Below are positions 1 to 7,076 of a stretch of 33,697 nt of DNA, piece by piece. The stretch lies in assembly GCA_023135955.1 (NCBI GenBank), contig JAGLSB010000256.1, positions 1 through 33,697 of the forward strand. The letters are read 5' to 3'. Every line of letters begins with the position of its first letter. Within the stretch, counting starts at the first letter, position 1. The notes under the pieces are model-generated. The model worked only from the letters and a program-made list of their open reading frames with translations. It searched no databases and was not told where the DNA came from. The position numbers were made by a program, and so were the translations under genes. This stretch comes from Bacteroidales bacterium. GTDB taxonomy: Bacteria > Bacteroidota > Bacteroidia > Bacteroidales > GCA-2748055.

Positions 1-1097
1 TCAATGACAAAAGTTCCGCTACCTCCAATCTTAATAATTCCAAAATGTTCCTGGGCAAGACTAACAAATGTTCCAAGAATTATTCCTACTCCTGATCCAA
101 TAATTGAAATTAACCAACCTTCAGTGAGAAAAATATTTTTTAACTGAGATTCATTAGCACCAAGGTTTCTTAATGTCAGAATATCTTCTTTTTTATCAAT
201 AATAAGCATTGTAAGTGACCCAACAATATTGAATGAGGCAATAATAAGAATAAGGGTCAGAATTAAAAAAGTTGCCCATTTTTCCGACTTCATAATTCGG
301 TATAAAACTTCATTCTGTTCATAGCGATTCAGGACATCGAAGCCATCTCCTACAATTAATTTAATTTGTTCCTGGATAAGCGATTTATCAAATTGATCCT
401 TGATTTTTATCTCGAGAGATGTAACTTCTTCGGAATATTCAAGAAGATTTCTGACTGTTATTATTGGAAGAAGCACATACTTTGAGTCGTATTCTTGTTC
501 AATACTGAATATTCCAGAAGGGAAAACAACAGCTCTATTGAATGAATTTGTCGGGTTTGTCATGCTTATTTCACCAGTTCTTTTAGGAACGTAAAAAATT
601 AGAGGCTGGATAAAATTCAGACCTATTCTTAAGGAGTATGCAACACCCTGCCCAACAACCGCTAAAGGTTTATTGTTTTTTTCCAGCATAAAAATCCCTT
701 CCCGCATCATTGTATCCACACCAGTTATGGAAGCATAATTTTCATCAACACCTTTCAGAATAGCAATAAACTGATGTTCATCGTAACGTATAAGTGCCGT
801 TTCCTCAAAAATTTCAGAAACAGTTTCAACACCATCTATTTCAAATATTTTAGATTTATTGGCCTCTTCGGGAAGGAATGTCTTTCCTTCAATAATACTT
901 ATTTTAAGATCAGGATCGAAAGAATTAACCAGTGATTGGATAACCTGATCAAAACCATTAAAAACGGATAAAACAACAACAAGAGCAGAAACGCCAACAG
1001 CAACGCCTAAAATTGAGATCAGGGAAATAATATTGATTGCATTTCTTTTTTTCTTTGCAAACAAATATCGGCGCGCTATATAAAATGAAAAATTCAC
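1..1097 (-). CDS. LolC/LolE-type ABC transporter permease (FtsX/MacB fold), 3' end beyond window
   Basis: Inner-membrane permease of the LolCE/FtsX-like family. In the known systems it works with a LolD-type ATPase to extract lipoproteins from the inner membrane. About 365 residues are visible and the stop lies beyond the left edge; the family is usually near 400-415. The N-terminus reads VNFSFYIARRYLFAKKKRNA, then a membrane segment (SLISILGVAVGVSALVVVLS), the typical LolC/E opening. A periplasmic domain follows, then a second hydrophobic block (ATFLILTLILIIASFNIVGS), the KKEDILTLRNLGA coupling-helix region and the start of another membrane segment. No ATG fits; GTG at 1097 is the natural start, 4 bases after the upstream methyltransferase stop, suggesting one operon rbfA-methyltransferase-permease. 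The actual substrate cannot be told from sequence. Confidence 0.85.
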   Translation of the reverse strand, partial: MNFSFYIARRYLFAKKKRNAINIISLISILGVAVGVSALVVVLSVFNGFDQVIQSLVNSFDPDLKISIIEGKTFLPEEANKSKIFEIDGVETVSEIFEETALIRYDEHQFIAILKGVDENYASITGVDTMMREGIFMLEKNNKPLAVVGQGVAYSLRIGLNFIQPLIFYVPKRTGEISMTNPTNSFNRAVVFPSGIFSIEQEYDSKYVLLPIITVRNLLEYSEEVTSLEIKIKDQFDKSLIQEQIKLIVGDGFDVLNRYEQNEVLYRIMKSEKWATFLILTLILIIASFNIVGSLTMLIIDKKEDILTLRNLGANESQLKNIFLTEGWLISIIGSGVGIILGTFVSLAQEHFGIIKIGGSGTFVI

Positions 1098-1101
1098 TGT
1101 A

Positions 1102-1911
1102 TTATTTTATTGCTTTAACAATTAATCCTGTGCCAGTTTTATTTTTGATTTTTACATCAAGATAATTTAAAACTAAACTAAATGGAAACGTAATTAAGTA
1201 ATAGACAGGCAGAATTATAAAAAAAGTTTTGCTAAAATTCAATAGACTGATAGGATATTTCATAGATAATTTCCATGAAATTTTACCCGGACAACCATAG
1301 GAATATCGTGTGGATATTTTCGAAAATCCTGCTGAGCGAAGTTTTTCTTCTATCTCATTAATATTATATCCATCTCGCACATGTTCATCAATGAAAGAAT
1401 TCTCATGTTCATCATGTACATCAGAACCACCCTGATCGGAAGGTGTTGAAATCAAAAGTACCCCGTCTTTCTTTAAAGAAGCATAGAAATTCTGAAACAC
1501 TTTAATATCATCTTCAATATGCTCCATTACATCCACAGACAAAATAAGTTTATACTTTTCTTTTTCTGAATACATAGTAAGATCGCCAACTGCAAATACA
1601 ACTCGATCTGACATTGACGTATTGGAAATAAAACGATTACAGTCTTCGATCTGTTCTTCTTTAACATCAATAGCATAAATTTTGGCTTTCCTGAATTTTC
1701 TCCCAAGGAAATGTGTGTATTGTCCATATCCTGAACCTGCATCCAGAAAATAAGAATTTCCAGAGAGTGTCTTTTTCAGGTTTTTCAATTCTTTCTTAAT
1801 ATGCCAGGTTCTTAATAGAAGAAGATCAAGAAGTTTGTAGAAACTTATTCGCAAGAAAGAGTTTTTGTTAAAAACATTACCAAGGCTTCTTTTAATAGGG
1901 TCGTATTGCAT
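1102..1911 (-). CDS. Class I SAM-dependent methyltransferase
   Basis: A 269-residue protein with a Rossmann-type methyltransferase domain. Motif I is FLDAGSGYGQYTHFLG (residues about 56-71), the acidic strand-2 end is IYAIDVKEEQIEDC, and LILSVDVMEHIEDD is the post-motif region of the Methyltransf_11/25 group. KKDGVLLISTPSDQGG follows as a late core strand. The C-terminal 60 residues are hydrophobic (FFIILPVYYLITFPFSLVLNYL), suggesting membrane association, as in methyltransferases acting on lipids or glycans. The substrate is unknown. The start is an ATG 3 bases after the rbfA stop, and the gene ends 4 bases before the permease start, so it is probably cotranscribed with both. Confidence 0.8.
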   Translation of the reverse strand: MQYDPIKRSLGNVFNKNSFLRISFYKLLDLLLLRTWHIKKELKNLKKTLSGNSYFLDAGSGYGQYTHFLGRKFRKAKIYAIDVKEEQIEDCNRFISNTSMSDRVVFAVGDLTMYSEKEKYKLILSVDVMEHIEDDIKVFQNFYASLKKDGVLLISTPSDQGGSDVHDEHENSFIDEHVRDGYNINEIEEKLRSAGFSKISTRYSYGCPGKISWKLSMKYPISLLNFSKTFFIILPVYYLITFPFSLVLNYLDVKIKNKTGTGLIVKAIK

Positions 1912-1914
1912 GTT

Positions 1915-2256
1915 TTATTTTTTCAGAAGATCTTCTATATTATCAATATAATCAAGGCTGTCGTCGATAAAATAAGCAAGCTCAGGGACTACCCTTAATT
2001 GATTTCTAACTAGCTTCCCAAGCTCATTACGAATCTGGGAAGAGTGGTTTTTAACAAGGTCAATAGTATTTTCTTCTCCTTTCTTTTGAGCAGGGAAAAT
2101 ACTCAGGTAGACTTTGGCGACTCCCAAATCAGGACTAATTCGAACTGTTGTAACGCTAATCATTTTGTTTCCAAATTCCTGTCCTTTTTTTTGAAAAATA
2201 ATTCCGAGTTCCTTTTGCAGCAATCTCGATACTTTTTTTTGACGTGTTGATTCCAT
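1915..2256 (-). CDS. rbfA: Ribosome-binding factor A
   Basis: A 113-residue protein matching RbfA, the small KH-fold factor that binds the 30S subunit and helps mature the 5' end of 16S rRNA. The family pattern is clear: an N-terminal basic helix (STRQKKVSRLLQKELGIIF), the central strand with the conserved MISVTTVRISPDLGVAKVYL stretch, and the C-terminal LRVVPELAYFIDDSLDYIDNIEDLL tail with the R-x-x-P-E-L motif. Length is normal for the family. ATG at 2256 gives the expected N-terminus. It is the first gene of a minus-strand group with the methyltransferase and permease downstream. Confidence 0.95.
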   Translation of the reverse strand: MESTRQKKVSRLLQKELGIIFQKKGQEFGNKMISVTTVRISPDLGVAKVYLSIFPAQKKGEENTIDLVKNHSSQIRNELGKLVRNQLRVVPELAYFIDDSLDYIDNIEDLLKK

Positions 2257-2390
2257 TTTGTAAGTTCTTTTCTCCCGAGCTTCTATGTATTATGACCTAT
2301 GGGATTAAATTAATGTTGCATCGGTAAAATTACGTATTTTTCCGTAGGTCTGCTGATTTAGAAGAAAAGAGTTTTAACAAGAACCCTTAA

Positions 2391-2424
2391 TTTGAACTTT
2401 TAATCGATTTGTTTATTATTTTTG
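2391..2424 (+). promoter_or_regulatory. Probable Bacteroidota-type promoter of trpS
   Basis: A perfect -7 element TATTTTTG (TAnnTTTG) lies at 2417-2424, with TTTG at 2391-2394 as the candidate -33 element. The spacer is 22 bases, 2-3 longer than usual, so the -33 assignment is weak. Transcription would start near 2431, giving trpS a leader of about 190 bases. Confidence 0.5.
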
Positions 2425-2571
2425 TAGCTCAGTAAATATCAGGTTGAATTTGTTATGTGAAATTAACCAGTGAGAATTATTCTGAATAAAAAACTTGTGA
2501 ATTCATATTTTACAATAAAAAGTATAATTCTTCACATAGACAGCATCCTGTAAATAGATTATATTAATATT

Positions 2572-2600
2572 GAGGCAAGATTTATAATAAGGTCTGCCTC
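2572..2600 (+). promoter_or_regulatory. Leader hairpin upstream of trpS
   Basis: GAGGCAAGA (2572-2580) pairs with TCTGCCTC (2593-2600), leaving one bulged A and a 12-base loop. It ends 18 bases before the trpS ATG. No U-tract follows, so it is not a simple terminator; it could affect translation initiation. Function is inferred only from position. Confidence 0.4.
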
Positions 2601-2618
2601 TGGAAGAATGAATATTCA

Positions 2619-3608
2619 ATGGAAACAGTTTTAAGCGGAATCAGATCTACAGGAAACCTTCACCTTGGAAATTATTTTGGTGCGGTCCAGAATTTTGTTA
2701 AAATGCAACACGAGTATAATTGTTATTTCTTTGTAGCTGATTATCACTCGCTTACAACTCACCCAAATCCAAAAAATTTACACAATAATGTAAAACAAGT
2801 ATTTGCTGAATATCTTGCAGCAGGGATTGATCCAGAAGTCGCTACTCTTTATGTTCAAAGCGATGTTCCTGAAATACCAGAATTATATCTCTTGCTAAAT
2901 ATGAATTCCTATGTAGGAGAATTGGAGAGAACCACAACCTTTAAGGATAAGATAAGGAAACAACCGGAAAATGTAAATGCAGGACTATTAACTTACCCGG
3001 TATTGATGGCTGCTGATATTATTATACACAGGGCCCATAAAGTTCCTGTTGGTAAAGACCAGGAACAAAATCTGGAGATGACCAGGAAATTTGCAAAAAG
3101 ATTTAATCATATGTATGGTGTTGAATATTTTCACATGCCTGAACCATACAATTTCGGCAATGATCTGGTTAAGGTTCCTGGATTAGATGGTTCAGGGAAA
3201 ATGGGAAAATCTGATGGGAATGGGATTTATCTTGCTGAAGAGCCCGCCTCCATTAGAAAGAAAGTTATGAGAGCGGTTACTGATGCAGGTCCTGCTGAAA
3301 CAAATCAGGAGATGACAGAACCAGTAAAAAACTTGTTTTATCTACTTGACCTGATGTCGGATAAATCAACAGTAGACCATTTTAGGAGTGAATATAATAA
3401 TTGTAGCATTCGCTATGGAGATTTGAAAAAACAGTTAGCTGAGGATATTATTAAGTTCACCGATCCCTTAAGAAGCAGAATCAATGAAATTGTACGGGAT
3501 GAGGCCTATCTTTCTAAAGCTGTTAAAATGGGAGCAGATAAGGCCAGAGCAAGCGCTTCCCAAACTCTAAAAGATGTACGGGAAATTATTGGATTCAAAA
3601 GTTTTTAA
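2619..3608 (+). CDS. trpS: Tryptophanyl-tRNA synthetase
   Basis: A 329-residue class I aminoacyl-tRNA synthetase that charges tRNA-Trp. The HIGH-type signature is STGNLHLGNYFGA (residues about 10-22), and the KMSKS-type loop is KMGKS at residues 194-198, inside GLDGSGKMGKSDGN, as usual for bacterial TrpS. ADYHSLTTHP, YPVLMAADIIIH and VPVGKDQEQNLEMTR are further TrpS hallmarks for Trp and ATP binding. Length is normal. ATG at 2619 gives the standard short N-terminus. A Bacteroidota promoter and a leader of about 190 bases precede it, and it is monocistronic, ending at a hairpin shared with the convergent ung. Confidence 0.97.
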   Translation: METVLSGIRSTGNLHLGNYFGAVQNFVKMQHEYNCYFFVADYHSLTTHPNPKNLHNNVKQVFAEYLAAGIDPEVATLYVQSDVPEIPELYLLLNMNSYVGELERTTTFKDKIRKQPENVNAGLLTYPVLMAADIIIHRAHKVPVGKDQEQNLEMTRKFAKRFNHMYGVEYFHMPEPYNFGNDLVKVPGLDGSGKMGKSDGNGIYLAEEPASIRKKVMRAVTDAGPAETNQEMTEPVKNLFYLLDLMSDKSTVDHFRSEYNNCSIRYGDLKKQLAEDIIKFTDPLRSRINEIVRDEAYLSKAVKMGADKARASASQTLKDVREIIGFKSF

Positions 3609-3635
3609 TTCGCCTTTGCAGATACTAAAATAGTA

Positions 3636-3659
3636 AAACCGGGCTTATAGACCCGGTTT
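3636..3659. terminator. Hairpin terminator between convergent trpS and ung
   Basis: AAACCGGG (3636-3643) and CCCGGTTT (3652-3659) form a perfect 8-bp stem around an 8-base loop. Read on the minus strand it is followed by TTTTACTATTTTAG, the better terminator direction (for ung). On the plus strand it lies 28 bases after trpS but lacks a downstream U-tract. The remaining bases up to 3831 show nothing recognisable. Confidence 0.65.
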
Positions 3660-3831
3660 GCCCTGAAAATTGTCAGGTATATCTTTGGTTGAACTGTTGT
3701 TAATGTAAATGCAAATACGATGCCAAACTACAATAATTAGCACTCCAAACAGTTTTTCGGCTATATTGCACCAGTTTTCTGGATGGTATTATCCTGCTCC
3801 CAAATATTTACATGAGAAAATTTCGCGTCAA

Positions 3832-4521
3832 TTATAGAAGATCTGGCACATTCCAGTCAATTTCCATAATTCCGGACTTTTTCAAGAGTTCGTTGGAAGC
3901 TGAGAAATGTTTACAGCCAAAAAAACCTGTTCTAGCAGAAAATGGTGATGGATGTGGAGCTTCCAGGATGAAATGTTTTTCCCTGTCGATTAACTCTGCC
4001 TTGTTTTGAGCAAAGCGACCCCACAAAAGGAAAATAAGATTTTCTCTTTCATCAGAGAGTTTCTTGATAATTGTATCTGTAAAAATTTCCCAGCCCTTAT
4101 TCTGATGTGAACCAGCCTGATTTGCTCTAACAGTAAGGGTGGCATTAAGAAGAAGAACCCCTTGCATTGCCCAGTATTCTAAATTGCCATGATTAGGGAA
4201 GGGTAGGCCAAGATCAGACTGAATTTCTTTGAATATATTTACTAGTGAGGGAGGAGGCTTTATTCCAAAAGGGACTGAAAAGCAAAGTCCGTGCGCTTGT
4301 CCTGTTCCGTGATACGGGTCCTGACCAAGAATTACAAGCTTAACATTTTCAAAAGGTGTTTGGTTAAAGGCATGAAAAATATTGGGACCGGCAGGATAGG
4401 TTTTATAGGTTTTCCTTTCTTCAACCAAAAATTCTTTCAAATTGAGAAAGTACTCCTTATTGAATTCATCGGATAGAATTTGTTTCCAGCTTTCATGAAT
4501 ATTTGCATCTATTTTTTCCAT
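3832..4521 (-). CDS. ung: Uracil-DNA glycosylase, family 1
   Basis: Removes uracil from DNA as the first step of base excision repair. Using the ATG at 4521, the protein has 229 residues, the same as typical bacterial Ung. The water-activating loop is GQDPYHG with catalytic Asp68. GLCFSVPFGIKPPPSLVNIF (about 77-96) forms the uracil pocket and proline-rich loop. LLLNATLTV carries the uracil-binding Asn, and EAPHPSPFSARTGFFG is the catalytic His and leucine-loop region. The frame stays open to a TTG at 4557, but the extra 12 residues do not resemble Ung, and a good promoter (TTG, 20 bases, TACTTTCG) lies between the two, which decides for 4521. It is downstream of the TonB receptor on the same strand. 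Confidence 0.96.
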   Translation of the reverse strand: MEKIDANIHESWKQILSDEFNKEYFLNLKEFLVEERKTYKTYPAGPNIFHAFNQTPFENVKLVILGQDPYHGTGQAHGLCFSVPFGIKPPPSLVNIFKEIQSDLGLPFPNHGNLEYWAMQGVLLLNATLTVRANQAGSHQNKGWEIFTDTIIKKLSDERENLIFLLWGRFAQNKAELIDREKHFILEAPHPSPFSARTGFFGCKHFSASNELLKKSGIMEIDWNVPDLL

Positions 4522-4526
4522 ATAAG

Positions 4527-4557
4527 CGAAAGTAGAAAAAGACTTCTTTCTATGCAA
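4527..4557 (-). promoter_or_regulatory. Candidate ung promoter inside the gap after the TonB receptor
   Basis: Read on the minus strand, TTG (4557-4555), a 20-base spacer and TACTTTCG (4534-4527, one mismatch to TAnnTTTG) match the Bacteroidota pattern. The -7 element ends 5 bases before the ung ATG, so transcription would start almost at the start codon. This would give a very short or absent leader. Confidence 0.4.
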
Positions 4558-4572
4558 TTTAATAAGCGTGTT

Positions 4573-6981
4573 TTAATTGATATTAGCCCGAATAGTAATT
4601 ATAAAATTCCTTCCATGAGATGCAACTCCGGATGCGAAAGGCTTATAAAAAGCATCAAATATATTTTCAACAGCAAGCTGAAGGTGAAATAGTTCGCTTA
4701 TCTCAAAAGTTGTCCGAACATTAATGGTGTACCATCCTGGCCAGCCATGTATAGTAGCTTCCTCATCGTTATCTTCTTCAAATGGGCTCATATCTTCTAT
4801 TTCTTTCCAGCCATTATAGTCAACATACATTTCAGTAATATTATTTTTCATTTTGTATTTTACTGAAGTTCTCCCAAAAATAGGAGGAATATGACCGAGA
4901 GGGACATTTTCTGATTTATTCATTCCCTGTGTAAGGTTTACAGTACTTCTGAAACTCAAATTTGTATTGAGGTCAGAAATTACACTCATGGAAATACCAC
5001 GAATATATGCAGAGGAAGCATTTGAATTGGTTATTATCTTATACATTTCACCATCGTATTCCAGACTGTCAGAGCCATTTAAGCTGTAATTAGTTCTTAC
5101 AATAGCATCCGTTAATAATGTATAGAATCCGGTAGCATTCAATTGAATGTAACCCTCAATAGTTTTCGAGATGCCAAGTTCAAAGTTATAGCTATACTCC
5201 GATTTTAGATCGGAGTTTGGAACAGTAACAAGATTATCCTTTGCCCTTACTTTGCCATAATCGTCGACATTAGGATTCCTAAAACCTGTCGATGCAATTG
5301 TGCTGATTTTCCAATTATTTCCAGGCGAATACACCATACTTAAACTACCTGTGAGAGCTCCATTGTTTATCTTAATATTGTTATATGGAAGAAGCGTTCC
5401 CATCCCATCCGGAAGAAATTCTGAATTGTATTGCCCTAATTGATAACGCGCTCCCGAAGAAAAGACAAATTTATTATTAATAAACCATTTGTAATTGCCG
5501 TAAGCAGAATAGGACCAGGATGTACTTCCTCCATCAGGATAGCGAGTATCTGCCAATCGGGTATTCAGATTTACAATATTTTCATAAAAAGCATCTGATC
5601 CAACCAGGTTATGGCTGACTTCAATGCCATAATTAATCCTGTTTTTTGAATTTACAAGCTTAAAAAAATCAATATTTAAACTATAAACATTTACATCTTC
5701 CTCCTGAATCATTCTTTCCTGATTATCAAATTTCCGAGTATATCTGTCCTCATCTATTTTCTGAAAAGCGAGAATAGAGGTCATATTTGTAAATAGTAAG
5801 TTATCTTTTTTTATTACCGATTTAAATGATGTGAGTAGTCGATTTTGTGGTCCATAGTAATACTCTGCATACTTTAAATTTTCACCATTATAGTCGTTGA
5901 GTTTGTCAAGACGGTCAATTTCTGAAGATGTTGAGTATTGGAGATTAAAAATCCAGTCGAAATATTTTGAAGGGGAATATTTTATCTTTTGAAGAATATC
6001 CAGTTGCGAATATCCGGTATTGATTTGAGTATAAGGATCCGGGTTCCCAAGAGTAACATCGCGGTCGTTGATTTGTCCAACATAATGATTAATTTCTCCA
6101 AAATCACCATAAAAATGATTTTTGAATTTCCCCATTTTAATATCACCCAGGTCTTTATAAGAAACAGAACTTAAAAAAGCAATCTTTTTAAATCCGTTAT
6201 TCATATTGAAATGTGCGACCTTTCCAGAATTTGCCGAAGAATACCCTGTAAAAGCCTGGGCCTGAAAATTGAACCTTCCTGAATCCTGACTGAAAACAGG
6301 ATCCATAGTGTAATAATGAATAACTCCACCAAGAGCATCACTACCATAAATAAGAGATGTTGGACCATATGTAACTTCAACCCTGTCAAGAATTGAATTG
6401 TCGAGAGTAATAGAATTATGCAAATGACCACTTCTGTAAATAGCGTTATTTAATCGTACTCCGTCAACAACTAGAAGGACACGGTTTGCTTCCATACCAC
6501 GTAAAATAGGGCTTCCCCCTCCGCCTTGAGACTTCTGAATAACCAGATTTCCTGATGAAAGAAGGATGTCTGCTGCTGTTTGACCAGTATTGTACATCAA
6601 CTGAGAACTCTCGAGAACATCGACCTGGTAGGCTACGTCTTTCTTGTTTTCTCTCGATTTCGTTGCGGAAATCACAAATTCATCGATTAAAATTATTTTC
6701 TTGTTTAAAGAAACATCCGTCATTCCTAATAATTCTATTCTTAGAAAACCAATTGGCTCATAAGATGGGTGTTGAAAAAAAATACTATCGTTTTCCCCGA
6801 AATTGCTGATATTTGCCATACCATCAGTATCTGTGAGTGTCGCTAGATTTCTTTGAGAATTGTATAATGCTACATTCTTCACAGGTTCATGGCTTGAACC
6901 ATTAAGAACGCGAATATTTTGTGCCTGAACACTTAAGGTTTCTATAAGAATAAGAATTGCAGATAAAAGAAGAATCTTCAT
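4573..6981 (-). CDS. TonB-dependent outer-membrane receptor, heme/hemoglobin-receptor-like
   Basis: An 802-residue outer-membrane importer powered by TonB-ExbBD. Residues 1-20 are a signal peptide ending VQA. Residues about 22-105 form a carboxypeptidase-D regulatory-like domain, and the plug follows (GQTAADILLSSGNLVIQKS, SPILRGMEANRVLLVVDGV, RVEVTYGPTSLIYGSDALGG). The rest is a 22-strand-type barrel ending in NIFDAFYKPFASGVASHGRN and a terminal hydrophobic strand. FRNPNVDDYGK and PNSDLKSEY sit where heme and hemoglobin receptors carry FRAP and NPDL, so the subfamily fits, but the exact motifs are altered. No SusD partner, so glycan uptake is unlikely. The ligand cannot be assigned. ung follows 51 bases downstream. 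Confidence 0.85.
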   Translation of the reverse strand: MKILLLSAILILIETLSVQAQNIRVLNGSSHEPVKNVALYNSQRNLATLTDTDGMANISNFGENDSIFFQHPSYEPIGFLRIELLGMTDVSLNKKIILIDEFVISATKSRENKKDVAYQVDVLESSQLMYNTGQTAADILLSSGNLVIQKSQGGGGSPILRGMEANRVLLVVDGVRLNNAIYRSGHLHNSITLDNSILDRVEVTYGPTSLIYGSDALGGVIHYYTMDPVFSQDSGRFNFQAQAFTGYSSANSGKVAHFNMNNGFKKIAFLSSVSYKDLGDIKMGKFKNHFYGDFGEINHYVGQINDRDVTLGNPDPYTQINTGYSQLDILQKIKYSPSKYFDWIFNLQYSTSSEIDRLDKLNDYNGENLKYAEYYYGPQNRLLTSFKSVIKKDNLLFTNMTSILAFQKIDEDRYTRKFDNQERMIQEEDVNVYSLNIDFFKLVNSKNRINYGIEVSHNLVGSDAFYENIVNLNTRLADTRYPDGGSTSWSYSAYGNYKWFINNKFVFSSGARYQLGQYNSEFLPDGMGTLLPYNNIKINNGALTGSLSMVYSPGNNWKISTIASTGFRNPNVDDYGKVRAKDNLVTVPNSDLKSEYSYNFELGISKTIEGYIQLNATGFYTLLTDAIVRTNYSLNGSDSLEYDGEMYKIITNSNASSAYIRGISMSVISDLNTNLSFRSTVNLTQGMNKSENVPLGHIPPIFGRTSVKYKMKNNITEMYVDYNGWKEIEDMSPFEEDNDEEATIHGWPGWYTINVRTTFEISELFHLQLAVENIFDAFYKPFASGVASHGRNFIITIRANIN

Positions 6982-7076
6982 GAAATAATGATTAAATGCG
7001 ATTAACTACAAAAATTATTCCAAATCACCAGCATAGCTTAGGTATAGTAGTCCAAATCGTATTTTAAAGTAGGCAG

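Larger units (their letters stand above)
2257..2618. other. Intergenic region between divergent rbfA and trpS (362 bases)
   Basis: This stretch holds the trpS promoter candidate, a leader hairpin at 2572-2600 and a short upstream reading frame at 2608-2634. No convincing promoter was found for rbfA; the minus-strand TAATTTTA near 2320 is one base off the -7 consensus and has no clear partner. GTAGCTCAG at 2424-2432 resembles a tRNA D-arm by chance only. Confidence 0.6.

Noticed and set aside
2420-2475. Possible tRNA gene, because GTAGCTCAG resembles a tRNA D-arm and GGTTGAATTTG a T-loop
   Set aside because: No acceptor stem or anticodon arm can be drawn and the spacing is wrong. The D-arm-like bases overlap a promoter -7 element.
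4522-4557. Longer N-terminus for Ung starting at TTG 4557
   Set aside because: The added 12 residues do not resemble Ung, and a promoter-like pair of elements occupies this stretch. ATG at 4521 gives the normal length.
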